The notes under the pieces were generated by a model that was not told where the DNA came from, made no database searches, and worked only from the letters and a program-made list of their open reading frames with translations. A stretch of DNA of 64,000 bases from Chimonanthus salicifolius (lineage: Eukaryota; Streptophyta; Magnoliopsida; Laurales; Calycanthaceae). The DNA lies in assembly GCA_013350335.1 (NCBI GenBank), contig CM023535.1:37508069-37572068 (forward strand). The letters run 5' to 3'. The position numbers were made by a program, and so were the translations under genes. Shown in pieces: positions 53,769 to 64,000 of the stretch (its first letter is position 1; every line of letters starts with the position of its first letter).

Positions 53769-56700
53769 TAGGGTTTAGGGTTTTAAGGTTTTAGGGGTTT
53801 AGGGTTTAGGTTTTAGTGTTTAGGGTTTAGGGTTTATGATTTAGGATTTAGGGTTTAGGGTTTTATGGTTTAAATATTTTAGGGTATAGGGTTTTGGATT
53901 TTAGGTCTTAATGGTTTTTGGGTGAGGGTTTAGGGTTTTAGGGTCTTAGTGTTTTAGGTTTTAGGATTTTAGGGTTTTAGGGTTATAGGGTTTTAGGGTT
54001 TAGGGTTTTAGGGTTTGGGGTTTTAGGGTTTAGGGTTTTAGGGTTTGGGGTTTTAGGGTTTTAGGGTTTTACGGATTAGGGTTTAGGGATTAGGGTTTAG
54101 CGTTTAGTGTTTAGGGTCTCGAGTTAAGGGTTTTGGGGTAGGGTTTGAGGGTTTAGGGTTTAGGGTTTTAGGGTTTTAGGGTTTAGGGGTTTAGGGTTTT
54201 AGGGTGATAGGGTTTTTGTATTTTGGCTTTAAGGTTTAGGGTTTAGGGTTTTATGTTTTAGGGTTTTAGGGGTTTAGGGTTTAGGTTTCAGGGTTTTGGG
54301 TTTAGGGTTCAGGTTTTAGGGTTTAGGGTTTAGGGTTTTAGGGTTTTAGGGTTTAGTGTTTAGGGTTTACGTTTTAGGGTTTCGGGTTTAGCGTTTTAGG
54401 GTTTAGGTAGGGTTTTAGGGTTTAGGGTTTAGGGTTTTGAGGTTTTAGGGTTTACGTTTTAGGGTTTTAGGGTTTAGGGTTTAGGGTTTTGAGGTTTTAG
54501 GGTTTTAGGGTTTACGTTTTAGGGTTTTAGGGTTTAGGGGTTTAGGGTTTTAGGGTTTTAGTATTTTGGCTTAAGGGTTTAGGGTTTAGGGTTTAGGGTT
54601 TAGGGTTTAGGGTTTTAGGGGTTTAGAGTTTAGGGTTTAGGGTTTAGGTTTTAGGGTTTAGGGTTTTGGGGTTTTTGGGGTTTAGGGTTTAGGGTTTAGG
54701 GTTTTAGGGTTCTAGGTTTAAGGTTTTAGGAGTTTAGTGGTTAGGGTTTAGGGTTTTAGGGTTTTCGGATTTTAGGGTTTAGGGTTTTAAGGTTTCAGTG
54801 TTTTAGGGTTTTAGGGTTTTAGGATTTTAGGGTTTTAGGGTTTAGGGTTTAGGTTTTAGGGTTTAGGATTTAAGGTTTCGACTTTAAGGTTTTAGGGTTT
54901 AGGGTAGGGTTTTAGGGTGTAGGGTTTAGGGTTTTAGGGTTTTAGGATTTTGGCTTTAGTGTTTAGGGTTTAGGGTTTAGTGTTTAGGGTTTTAGGGTTT
55001 AGGGTTTTAGGGTTTAGGGTTTTAGGGTTTTAGGGTTAGGGTTTAGGGTTTACATTTTAGGGTTTCGGGTTTAAGGTTTTAGGGTTTAGGGTAGGGTTTG
55101 AGGGTTTAGGGTATGGTTTTAGGGTTTAGGGTAGGGTTTTCGGGTTTTGGGTTTAGGGTTTTAGGGTTTAGGGTTTAGGGTTTTAGGGTTATAGGGTTTT
55201 AGTGATTTTGGTTTAAGAGTTTAGGGTTTTGGGGTTTTGGGGGTTTTAGGTTTAGGGTTTTGGGGTTAGGTTTAAGGGTTTAGGTTTTAGGGGGTTTAGG
55301 GTTTAGGGTTTAGGGTTTTGGTTTAGGTTTTAGGTCTAGGGTTTTAGGGTTTTAGTGTTTTAGGTTTTGGGCTTTAAGGTTTTAGGGGTTTTGTGTTTGC
55401 GGTTTAGGGTTAAGGATTTTAAGGTTTTAGGGTTTTTGGATTTTAGTGTTTAGGGTTTAGGGTTTAGTGTTTCAAGGTTTAAGGGTTTTAGCGTTTAGTG
55501 TAGTTTTTAGGGTTTTAGGATTTTATGGTTTTAGGTTTAGGTTTAGGGTTTAGGTTTTAGGGTTTAGGGTTTAGGGTTTCGGTTTAAGGTTTTAGGGTTT
55601 AGGGTAGGGTTTTAGGATTTTAGGATTTTAGGGTTTAGGTTTTAGTGTTTTTGGATTTAGGGCTTAGGGGTTTAGGGTTTTAGGGTTATAGGGTTTTATC
55701 GATTTTGGCTTGAGGGTGTAGGGTTTAGGGTTTTAGGGGTTTAGGGGTTTAGGGTTTAGGTTGTAGGGTTTAGGGTTTAGGGATTAGGTTTTAGGGTTTA
55801 GGGTTTTAGGGTTTTTGGGGTTTAGGGTTTAGGTTTGAGGTTTTACAGGTTTAAGGTTTTTGGGTTTAAGGTTTTACGGTTTAGGGTTTAGTTAAGTATT
55901 ATGGTCTAGAGTTTTAGGGTTTAGGGTTTAATGGTTTTATGGGTTTAGTGTTTTTGGGGTTAGGGTTTTAGGGTTTAGGGTTTAGGGTTAAGGATTATGG
56001 TTTAGAGTTTTAGGGTTTTAGGGGTCTAGGGTAATAGGGGTTTAGGGTTTATGTTTTACGGTTTAATGGTATTATAGGTTTAGGGTTTTTGGGTTTAAGG
56101 TTTTACGGTTTAGGGTTTAGGGTCAAGGATTATGGTTTAGAGTTTTAGGGTTTAGGGTTTAATGGTTTTACGGGTATAGGGTTTTTGGGTTTAGGGTTTT
56201 AGGGTTTAGGGGGTTTAGGGTTTGGTTTAGGGTTTAGAGTTTTAGGGTTTTTGGTTTTACAGTTTTAGGGTTTAGGGTTTAGTGTTTTACGGTTTTAGGG
56301 TTTAGGGTTTACGTTTTTAGCGTTTAGGGTTTTAGGATATTAGGGTTGGAGGGTTAAGGGTTTTAGGGTTAAGGGTATTTGGGTTTGAGGGTTTTAGGGT
56401 TTAGGGTTTTTGGGTCTTGGGTTTAAAGTTGTAGGGTTTAGAGTTTTAGGTTTTTAGGGTTTTATTGGTTTAGGGTTTTGGATTTAGGGTTAACGATTTT
56501 AGTGTATTAGGGTTTAGGGTTTAGGGTTTTGGGTTTAGGGTTTAGGGTTTAGGGTTTTAGGGTTTTAGGCTTTAGGGTTTTGGGTTTTAGGGGTTAAGGG
56601 TTAAGTGTTTAGGGTTTTGGGTTTTAGGGGTTTAGGGTTTAGGGTTTAGGTTAATGGGTTTAGGGTTTTACGGTTTGGAGTTTAGGGGTTAGGGTTTAGA

Positions 56701-59700
56701 GTTTTAGGGTTTTTGGTTTTAGGGTTTTAGGTTTTAGGGTTTTACGAATTTAGGGTTTTAGGGTTTTTGGTTTTAGAGTTTAGGGTTTAAGATATTAGGC
56801 TTAGAGGGTTAAGGGTTTTAGGGTTAAGGGTATTAGGGTTTGAGGGTTTTAGGGTTTAAGGTTTTTGGGTCTTAGGTTTAAAGTTTTAGGGTTTATGGGT
56901 TTAAGGATTTAGGGTTTTAGGGTTTTAGAGGTATTGGGTTTTAGGATTTAGGGTGTACAATTTTGGGTTTAGGATTTACGGTTTTAGTGTTTATGCTTTA
57001 GGGTTTTAGGGGTATTGGGTTTAAGGTTTAGTGTTTTAGGGTTTTCGGGGTATTGGGTTTTAGGGTTTAGGGTTTACGGTTTTGGGTTTAGGGTTTAGGG
57101 TAAAAGGGATTTAGGGTTTTAGTGTTTAGGGTTTTAGGGGTTTAGGAGTATTGGGTTTAGGGTTTAGGGTTTTAGTGTTTAGGGTTTAGGGTTTTAGGGT
57201 TTTAGGGGTATTGGGTTTAGGGTTAAGGGTTTAGGGTTAAAGGGATTTAGGGTTTTAGTGTTTAGGGTTTAGGGTTTGGGTTTAGGGTTTGTGTTTTTGG
57301 GTTTAGAGTTTTATGTTTTTAGCGTTTTAGTGGTTTAGGGTTAAGGATTTAGGGTTAATGGTTTTTGGGCTTTAGGGTTTTAGGGTTTTGGGTTTTAGTT
57401 ATTTAGGGTTTAGGGTTTAGGGTTTTAGGGTTTTAGGGTTTAGGGTTTTACGGTTTAGGGCTTTGGGTTTTAGGGGTTTAGGGTTTAGGGTTTTAGGGTT
57501 TAGGGTTTTACGGTTTAGGGTTTAGGGTTTAGAGTTTAGGGTTTAGGTTAATGGGTTTAGGGTTTTATGGTTTATGGTTTAGGGTTGAGGGTTTAGGGTT
57601 TAGAGTTTAGTGTTTTTGGTTTTAGGGTTTTAGGGTTTAGGGTTTTACGGTTTTAGGGTTTTAGGTTTGAGGGTTTTACGATTTTTGGATTTTACGATTT
57701 TTGGATTTTACGGTTTTAGGGTTTAGGATTTAGGATTTAGGGTTTAGAGTTTTAGGGTTTGGGGTTGAGGGTTTTACAGTTTTTGGGTTTAGGGTTTTAG
57801 AGTTTTAGGGTTTTTGGGTTTGTAGTTTTATGGTTTTAGGATTTTAGGGTTTTAGGGTTTAGGGTTTTAGGGTTTCGGGGTTTAGGGTTTTAGGCTTTTA
57901 GGGTTTACAGTTTTAGTGTTTACGGTTTTAGGTTTTAGTGTTTGCGGTTTTTGGTTTAAAGTTTTAGGGTTTATGGGTTTAGGGGTTTAGGGTTTTAGAG
58001 TTTTAGGGGTATTGGGTTTTAGGGTTTAGGGTTTACGGTTTTGGGTTTCGGGTTTAGGGTAAAAGGGATTTAGGGTTTTAGTGTTTAGGGTTTAGGGTTT
58101 TAGGGTTTTAGGGTTTTAGGGGTATTGGGTTTAGGGTTTAGGGTTTTCGGGGTATTGGGTTTGAACGTTTAGGGTTTAGGGTTTTCGGTTTAGGGTCTAG
58201 GTTTAAAGGGATTTAGGGTTTTAGGGTTTTAGGGTTTAAGGGTTTAGGGTTTTTGGGTTTAGGGTTTAGGGTTTTAGGGTTTAGAGTTTAGGGTTTAGGG
58301 TTTTAGCGGTTAAGGTTAAGGGCTTAGGGTTTTGGGTTTTAGGGGTTTAGGGTTTTAGGTTTGGGGTTTAGGGTTTAGGGTTTAGGTTAATGGGTTTAGG
58401 GTTTTACGGTTTTGGGTTTGAGGTGTAGGGTTTAGAGTTTTAGGGTTTTTGGTTTTAGGGTTTTAGGGTTTAGGGTTAGGTTTTAGGGTTTTAGGGTTAT
58501 AGGGTGTAAGGGCTTTTGGGTTTAGGGGTTTAAGGGTTTAGGGTTTAGGGTTTAGGGTTTAGTGTTTAGTGTTTTACGGTTTTATGGTTTTAGGGATTTA
58601 GGGTTTAGGGTTTAGTCTTTAGGGTTTAAGGTTTACGGTTTAGGGTTTTGTTTAATTTTAGCGTCTAGGGTTTTAAGGTTTTAGGATTTTCGCATTTAGG
58701 GTTTAGGGTTTAAGGTTTTCGGGTTTTTAGGGTTTAGGGTTTAGGGTTTAGGTTATAGGATTTAGGTTTTAGGTTAATGGGCTTAGCATTTTACGGTTTA
58801 GGGTTTAGGGTTTAGGGTTTAGAGTTTTAGGGTTTTGGGTTTTAGGGTTTTAGGGTTTAGGGTTTAGTGTTTAGGGTTTTTGGCTTAGGGTTTTAGGGTT
58901 TTACGGTTTTACGGTTTAGAGTTTTGGGTTTTAAGGTTTTTGGGTTTTAGGTTTTAGGATTTAGGGTTTAGGGTTTTAGGGTTTTAGGGTTTAGGGTTTA
59001 GGGTTTTGGCTTTTAGGGTTTTAGTGTTTAGGGTTTAGAGTTTTCGGGTTTTATGGTTATAGGATTTAGGGTTTTAGGGTTTAGGGTTTTAGGGTTTATT
59101 GTTTAGGGTTTAGAGTTTAGGGCTTTAGGATTTTAGGTTTTAGGGTTTAGGGCTTTTGGGTTTTAGGATTTTAGCGTTTAAGGGTTTTGGGTTTAGGTTT
59201 TAGGATTTAGAGTTTAGGTTTTAGGGTTTAGGGTTTTAGGGTTTAGGGTTTAAGGTTTTAGGTTTTTAGGGTTTTACGATTTAGGGTAGATATTTATGGT
59301 TTAGGATTTAGGATTTTCGGGTTTAGTGTTTAGGGTTTTAGGGGTTTAGGGTTTATGGTTTTAGTGTTTAGAGTTTTAGGGTTTAAGAGTTTAGGGTTTA
59401 GTATTTAGGGTTTAGGGTTTTAAGTTTTAGGGGTTCAGTGTTTTAGGGGTTTAGAGTTTAGGGTTTAGGTTTTAGGCTTTAGGATTTTAGGTTTTTAGGG
59501 TTTTAGTGGTTTACAGTTTAGGATTTAGGGTTTAGGGTTTTAGGGTTTATTGTTTTAGGGTTTTAGGGTTGCAGGGTTTTAGGGGTTTAGGGTTTTAGGG
59601 TTTAGGGTTTTAGTGTTTCGAATTTTAGGGTTTAGTATTTTAGGGTTTGGTGTTTATGGTTTACGGTTTAGGGTTTAGAGTTTTGGGCTTAGGGTTTTGG

Positions 59701-61003
59701 GGTTTTTGGGGTTTAGGGTTTAGGGATCAGCGTTTGGGGTTTAGAGTTTAGGGCTTAGGGTTTTAGTGTTTTTACGCTTAGGGTTTAGGGTTTATGGTTT
59801 TAGGGTTTTAAGGTTTAGAGTTTAGGATTTAAGAGTTTAGGGTTTAGTGTTTAGGGTTTCAGGTTCTAGAGGTTTTGGGTTTCAAGTTTTAGGGGTTCAG
59901 TGTTTTAGGGGTTTCGGGTTTAGGGTTTAGGTTTTAAGCTATAGGGTTTTAGGGTTTTAGGGTTTTACGGTTTAGGATTTAGTGTTTAGGGTTTTAGGAT
60001 TTTAGGGTTTTAGGGTTTAGGGTTTTAGGGGTTTAGTGTTTTAGGGTTTTAGGGGTTTAGGGTTTTAGGGGTTTAGGGTTTTAGGGGTTTAGTGTTTTAG
60101 GGTTTTAGGGGTTTAGGGTTTTAGGGTTTAGGGTTTAGGGTTTTAGTGTTTAGGATTTTAGGATTTTAGGGTTTAGGGTTTTAGGGTTTAGAGTTTATGG
60201 TTTAGGGTTTAGAATTTAGAGTTTATGGCTTAGGGTATTAGGGTTTAGGGTTTAGAGTTTAGGGCTAACGGTTTTAGGGTTTTAGGGTTTTTGGGTTTAG
60301 GGTTTAGGGCTTAGGGTTTATGGTTTTAGGGTTTAGGGTTGGGTTCTAGGGTTTAGGGTTTTGGATTTTAGGATTTTAGGGTTTAGGGTTTAGGGTTTTA
60401 GCGTATTAGGTTTAGGGTTTTAGGGTTTTATAGTTTTAGGTTTTAGATGTTTAGGGTTTTAGGGTTTAGGATTTTAGGATTTTGGGTTTTAGGGTTTTAG
60501 GGGTTTAGGGTTTTAGGGTATAGGTTTACGGTTTTAGGGTTTGGGTTTTAGGTGTTTGGGGTTTTACAGTTGGGGTTTTTAGGGGTTTGGGATTTTAGGG
60601 TTTTAGTGTTTTTGGGGTATAGGGTTTTAGGGTTTAGGGTCTACGGTTTTATGGTTTTAGGGTTTTAGCGTTTATGGTTTTGGGTTTAGGGTTTAGTATT
60701 TTAGGGCTTAGGGTATTAGGTTTAGGGTTTTAGCATTTTATGGTTTTGGGGCTTTAGGGTTTAGGATTTAATGTTTATATTTTAGGGTTTAGGGTCTAGG
60801 GTTTAGGGTTGTAGGTTTTTGGGTAGGGTTTTATAGTTTAGGTTTGAAGGTTTTAAAGTTTTAGGGTTTTAGGATTTAAGTTTTAGGGTTTTAGGGTTTT
60901 AGGGTTTAGGATTTAGGGTTTAGGGTTTTAGGGTTATAGGGTTTTTGGCTTTTTGGCTTTAGAGTTTTTGCTTTTTGGGGTTTTAGCGGCTTAGGGTTTA
61001 GGG
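53769..61003 (+). repeat. Degenerate telomere-like array, block 7
   Basis: This is a 7.2-kb array with the G-rich strand on +. From about 56335 to the end it matches block 5 (33480-38367) by shared rare markers: GGGTTAACG, TTGGGTCTTG, the ATAGGTTTACRG string near 60530, and GGCTTTTTGGCTTTAG at about 60945. The part 53769-56300 has its own character, with many GTAGGGTTTTAGGG-type breaks. A 56-60-bp tandem unit with TTTAGTGTTTTAGGGTTTTA repeats near 60030-60110. No gene is present. Confidence 0.93.
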
Positions 61004-63452
61004 AGGACAAGGTGGACAAACTGAACGAATTGGAAAAAGTGGACAAATTTGTCAAAGTAGACAAACAATAAGAAGTGGACAGACTGTACAGTGGACAAAC
61101 TGGAAAAACTACTCAAACCGGACGAACAGGACAAACTAGCCCATCTGAATAAAGTGGACAAACTGGAAAAACTAGTTGAACTGAACGAACCGGACAAAGT
61201 GGACAAACTGTCAATGTGGACAAGCAGGACAAAGTGGACAAACTGGAAAAACTAGTCAAAATGGACCAAGAGGACAAACTGTACTAACTGAACAAAGTGG
61301 ACATACTAGAGTGAACAAATTAGATAAACTGGACAAATTGGACAAACTGGACGAACTGGACAAACTAGACAAACTACACGAATAGGACAAAGTGGACAAA
61401 CTGAACGAATTGGAATAAGTGGACAAATTTGTCAAAGTGGACTAGCAAGACGAAGTGGACTAACTGGAAAAAGTAGTCAAGCTGGATGAACAGGATGAAC
61501 TGGACAAAGTGGACAAACTGGATTGGACAAATTAGATAAACTAGACAAACTGGATAAACTGGACAAACTGGACAAACATGACAAAGTGGACAAACTAGAC
61601 AAAGTGGACGAACGGGTCAAAGTGGAAAAACTGAACGAATTGGAATAAGTGGACTTTTTGTCGAAGTGGACAAATAGGTCAAAGTGGACGAACTGTACAA
61701 AGTGGACTAACTGGAAAAACTAGTCAAATTGGACGAATAGGACAAACAGGACCAACTGGACAAATTTGACAAACTGGGCCAACTGGACAAACTGAACAAA
61801 GTGGACAAACTAGACAACATGAAGAAAGTGGACAAATTGGACAAACAAAACAAATTAGACGAACTGGAAAAAGTGGGCAAATTTGTCAAAGTGGAAAAAC
61901 AGGACAAAGTGGATGAACTGAACAAAGTGGACTAACTAGAAAAACTAGTCAAACTAGACGAACAGGACAAACATGACAAACTGGACAAATTAAATAAACT
62001 TGGGAAACTGGACAAATTTGACAAACTGGACCAACTGGACAAATTGAACAAAGTGGACAAACTGGACCAATTGGACAAACTGAACAAAGTAGACAAACTG
62101 GACAAACTATACAAACTGAACAAAGTGGACAAATTAGACAAACTGGACCAATTGGACAAATTTGACAATCTCGAACAGCTCGACAAATTTAATAAACTAG
62201 ACAAACAGGGCAAACTGAACAAACTTGACAAAATGGAAAAACTAGTCGAACTGGACGAATAGGACAAAGTGGGTAAACTATACGAATTGGACAAAATAGA
62301 CAAACTGGACATAGTGGACAAATTGGACATAGTGGACAACCTGGATAAAGTAGATGAAGTGGACAAATAAGACAGACTGGACAAACTGTATAAACTGGAG
62401 AAACTGCACAAATTGGCTAAATTGGACCAACTCGACAAAGTGGACTAACTGGACCAACTGGACAAACTAGACGAATTGGACAAATTAGATAAACTGGTCA
62501 AATTGGACAAATTGGACAAACTGAGCAAAGTGAACAAAATGGACAAACTTGACAAGCATGACTAACTAGACGAACTGGATAAAGTGGACAAATTGGACGA
62601 ATTGGAAAAAGTGGACAAACATTACAAAGTGGACGAATGAGACGAATTGGACAAACTGGACAAACATGACGAACTGGACAAATTAGATAAACTGGACCAA
62701 CTGGACTAACTTGACAAACATGACAAACTAGACAAACTAAAAAAAGTGAACAAAGTGGACAAACTAGATGAACTGTAAAAAGTGGGCAAATTTGTCAAAG
62801 TGGACAAACAGGACAAAGTGGACGAACTGTACAAAGTGGACGAACTGGAAAAACTATTCAAACTGGACGAACATGACAAATTAATTAAACTGGGGAAATT
62901 GGACAAATTTGACAAACTGGACCAACTGGACAAACTGAACAAAATGGACAAATCGGACAAAGTGAACAAACTGGACAAACTGGACAAATTAGACGAACTG
63001 GAAAAAGTGGGCAAATTTGTCAAAGTGGACAAACAGGACAAAGTGGACTGTTCGTACAAAGTGGACTAACTGGAAAAAGTAGTCAAAGTGGATGAACTAG
63101 ACAAATTAAATAAACTGGGGAAACTGGAAAAATTTGATGAACTGGACCAACTGGACAAACTGAACAAAGTGGACAAACTGGACCAACTGGATAAACTGGA
63201 CAAATTGAACAAAGTGAATAAAATAGACAAACTGGACAAATTAGACAAACTGGACCAACTGGACAAATTGGACAAATTTGACATTCTCGAAAAGCTCGAC
63301 AAACTTAACAAACTAGACAAACAGGAAAAACTGAACAAACTTGAAAAAATGGAAAAACTAGTCAAATTGGACGAATAGGACAAAGGGGACAAACTGTACG
63401 AAGTGGACAAAGTGCACAAACTGGACATAGTGGACAAACTGGATAAAGTAGA
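61004..63452 (+). repeat. 9-bp minisatellite, expanded copy (2.45 kb)
   Basis: About 270 tandem 9-mers of the GGACAAACT family. The first 300 bases or so align with the short copy at 38368. Beyond that the array is a long run of the same few variants. Because the unit is a multiple of three, frames such as + 63088-63378 (Asp-Lys-Leu repeats) and - 61932-62438 (Ser-Leu repeats) stay open by chance. Stops occur wherever a variant introduces one, and frames change freely, so I do not call genes. A fragment of about 200 bases containing AAATTTGACAATCTCGAACAG recurs near 62160 and 63270. Confidence 0.92.
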
Positions 63453-63565
63453 ATAAGGAAAATAAAAACTCTAAAGAGAATTGGATAGATCAACTTGGCT
63501 AAAAAGCTTCAGATCCTGGATAATAGATTTAATTTATCTAAATCCTTTTTTTTTTTAACACAGAT
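63453..63565 (-). other. Pararetrovirus-like leader, copy B, 3' part
   Basis: On the - strand this continues from the small frame at 63566 to the minisatellite. It matches 40460-40575 with few differences (CCAAGTTGATC here, CCAAGTCGATC there). It stops abruptly at AAAGTAGAATAAGGAAAATAAAAACTC, where the minisatellite begins. Confidence 0.6.
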
Positions 63566-63790
63566 TTAAATACGAGATAATAATTCTAATTCTTCATTCA
63601 ATCTATTACAATACTCTCTTATTTGATTACATAAGCGTACTAACATAGATCTTCTAATAGTTTGAACACGGATAACAAGATATCCTACTATGACTATATT
63701 TTCATCAATTTGTCTGATAGCATTTTCTAATCTTCTTAATATTCGAACATCATCATAATACCTCCTAAGCAGAGCAAGACGAATAGACAT
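63566..63790 (-). CDS. Small 74-residue frame after pararetrovirus-like promoter
   Basis: It opens with an ATG at 63790 (MSIRLALLRRYYDD) and closes with TAA at 63566. It is the first start codon after an intron-like segment (63794-63863) and lies about 190 bases downstream of a TATA box on the same strand. It is rich in Arg, Leu and Ile with many charged residues and is predicted helical by eye; no domain is recognised. In the sister copy near 40586 the whole frame except its last few codons is absent, and the break falls at a shared TAGAAT. It may be a small leader-encoded protein of the pararetrovirus-like element, or a chance frame. I see no related sequence elsewhere in the window. Confidence 0.4.
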   Translation of the reverse strand: MSIRLALLRRYYDDVRILRRLENAIRQIDENIVIVGYLVIRVQTIRRSMLVRLCNQIREYCNRLNEELELLSRI

Positions 63791-63793
63791 ATT

Positions 63794-63863
63794 CTAGCAA
63801 AAAAAACAACATGATTAGATAATAACAAACTTATATTATCAAACTCATAAAAACTTTACTTAC
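63794..63863 (-). other. Intron-like segment, copy B
   Basis: On the - strand it begins GTAAGTAAAG and ends TTTTTTTTGCTAG, 70 bases. The donor and the pyrimidine-rich acceptor match those of copy A. The small frame's ATG follows three bases after the acceptor. Confidence 0.3.
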
Positions 63864-63980
63864 AGAAGATTGTACAGGACTTCAAACTCTACCACACTTA
63901 AACTTCAAACTCACACTCACACTCACATTTATATTTTTTATAATTTTCTGATCTATATCCACCAAAGGAAACCCCCAGCT
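63864..63980 (-). other. Pararetrovirus-like leader, copy B, 5' part
   Basis: This is a CA/GT-rich stretch (complement of ACACTCACACTCACA) matching copy A at 40680-40730. No frame is open. Confidence 0.55.
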
Positions 63981-63990
63981 CCTTATATAG
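63981..63990 (-). promoter_or_regulatory. TATA-type promoter box, copy B
   Basis: On the - strand it reads CTATATAAGG within GCTCCACCTATATAAGGAGC. It is a strong plant TATA match, in the same context as the weaker copy A. Sequence upstream of it is beyond the window. Confidence 0.55.
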
Positions 63991-64000
63991 GTGGAGCTTA

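Noticed and set aside
61932..62438. A 168-codon Ser/Leu-rich gene on the - strand, and Lys/Leu/Asp-rich frames on +
   Set aside because: The frames follow from a 9-bp repeat whose length is a multiple of three. They change with each repeat variant and show no domain, signal or codon preference.

Overview
The window looks like seed-plant nuclear DNA from a gene-poor, repeat-rich region, probably subtelomeric or interstitial telomere-like heterochromatin. About half of it (roughly 32 kb in seven blocks) is degenerate plant telomere repeat. It mixes the 7-mer TTTAGGG with the 8-mer TTTTAGGG, and the G-rich strand is always on the + strand. Everything else interrupts that array. I see no host protein-coding gene, rRNA, tRNA or CRISPR array. 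The species cannot be told from what is here.

The interruptions are as follows. (1) Four solo LTRs of one family of long (3.6-3.7 kb) Ty3/gypsy-type LTRs lie at 5185-8928, 9423-13122, 20547-24117 (all +) and 29294-32952 (-). Each has TG...CA ends and 5-bp target duplications drawn from the telomere-like repeat. (2) A two-LTR element of a related family lies at 42658-53768 (+). It has an initiator-Met-tRNA primer binding site, a collapsed gag, an integrase-chromodomain (chromovirus) reading frame with a premature stop, and no recognisable protease, reverse transcriptase or RNase H, so it is internally deleted and non-autonomous. (3) Two partial copies (about 38816-40825 and 63453-64000, both on the - strand) resemble an endogenous pararetrovirus (Caulimoviridae-like). 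Both have a TATA-type promoter and leader; the first also has broken movement-protein-like coding sequence. (4) A 9-bp minisatellite (GGACAAACT family) occurs at 38368-38815 and, greatly expanded, at 61004-63452. (5) A foldback structure at 41036-41757 has a loop carrying primer-binding-site-like and polypurine-like signals.

Layout: telomere-like block 1, LTR 1, a 0.5-kb block, LTR 2, block 3, LTR 3, block 4, LTR 4 (reverse), block 5, minisatellite, pararetrovirus-like fragment, foldback, block 6, two-LTR element, block 7, expanded minisatellite, second pararetrovirus-like promoter. Block 5 plus minisatellite plus promoter and block 7 plus minisatellite plus promoter look like two copies of one segment about 22.6 kb apart.

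The most notable signals are the repeated insertion of one chromovirus lineage into telomere-like DNA and the dense, ordered palindromes in its LTRs. These include a run of four 23-nt stem-loops in which one stem pair changes from T:A to G:C in step. No gene here appears functional, so there is no host pathway to describe. The coding content is broken mobile-element and viral sequence.
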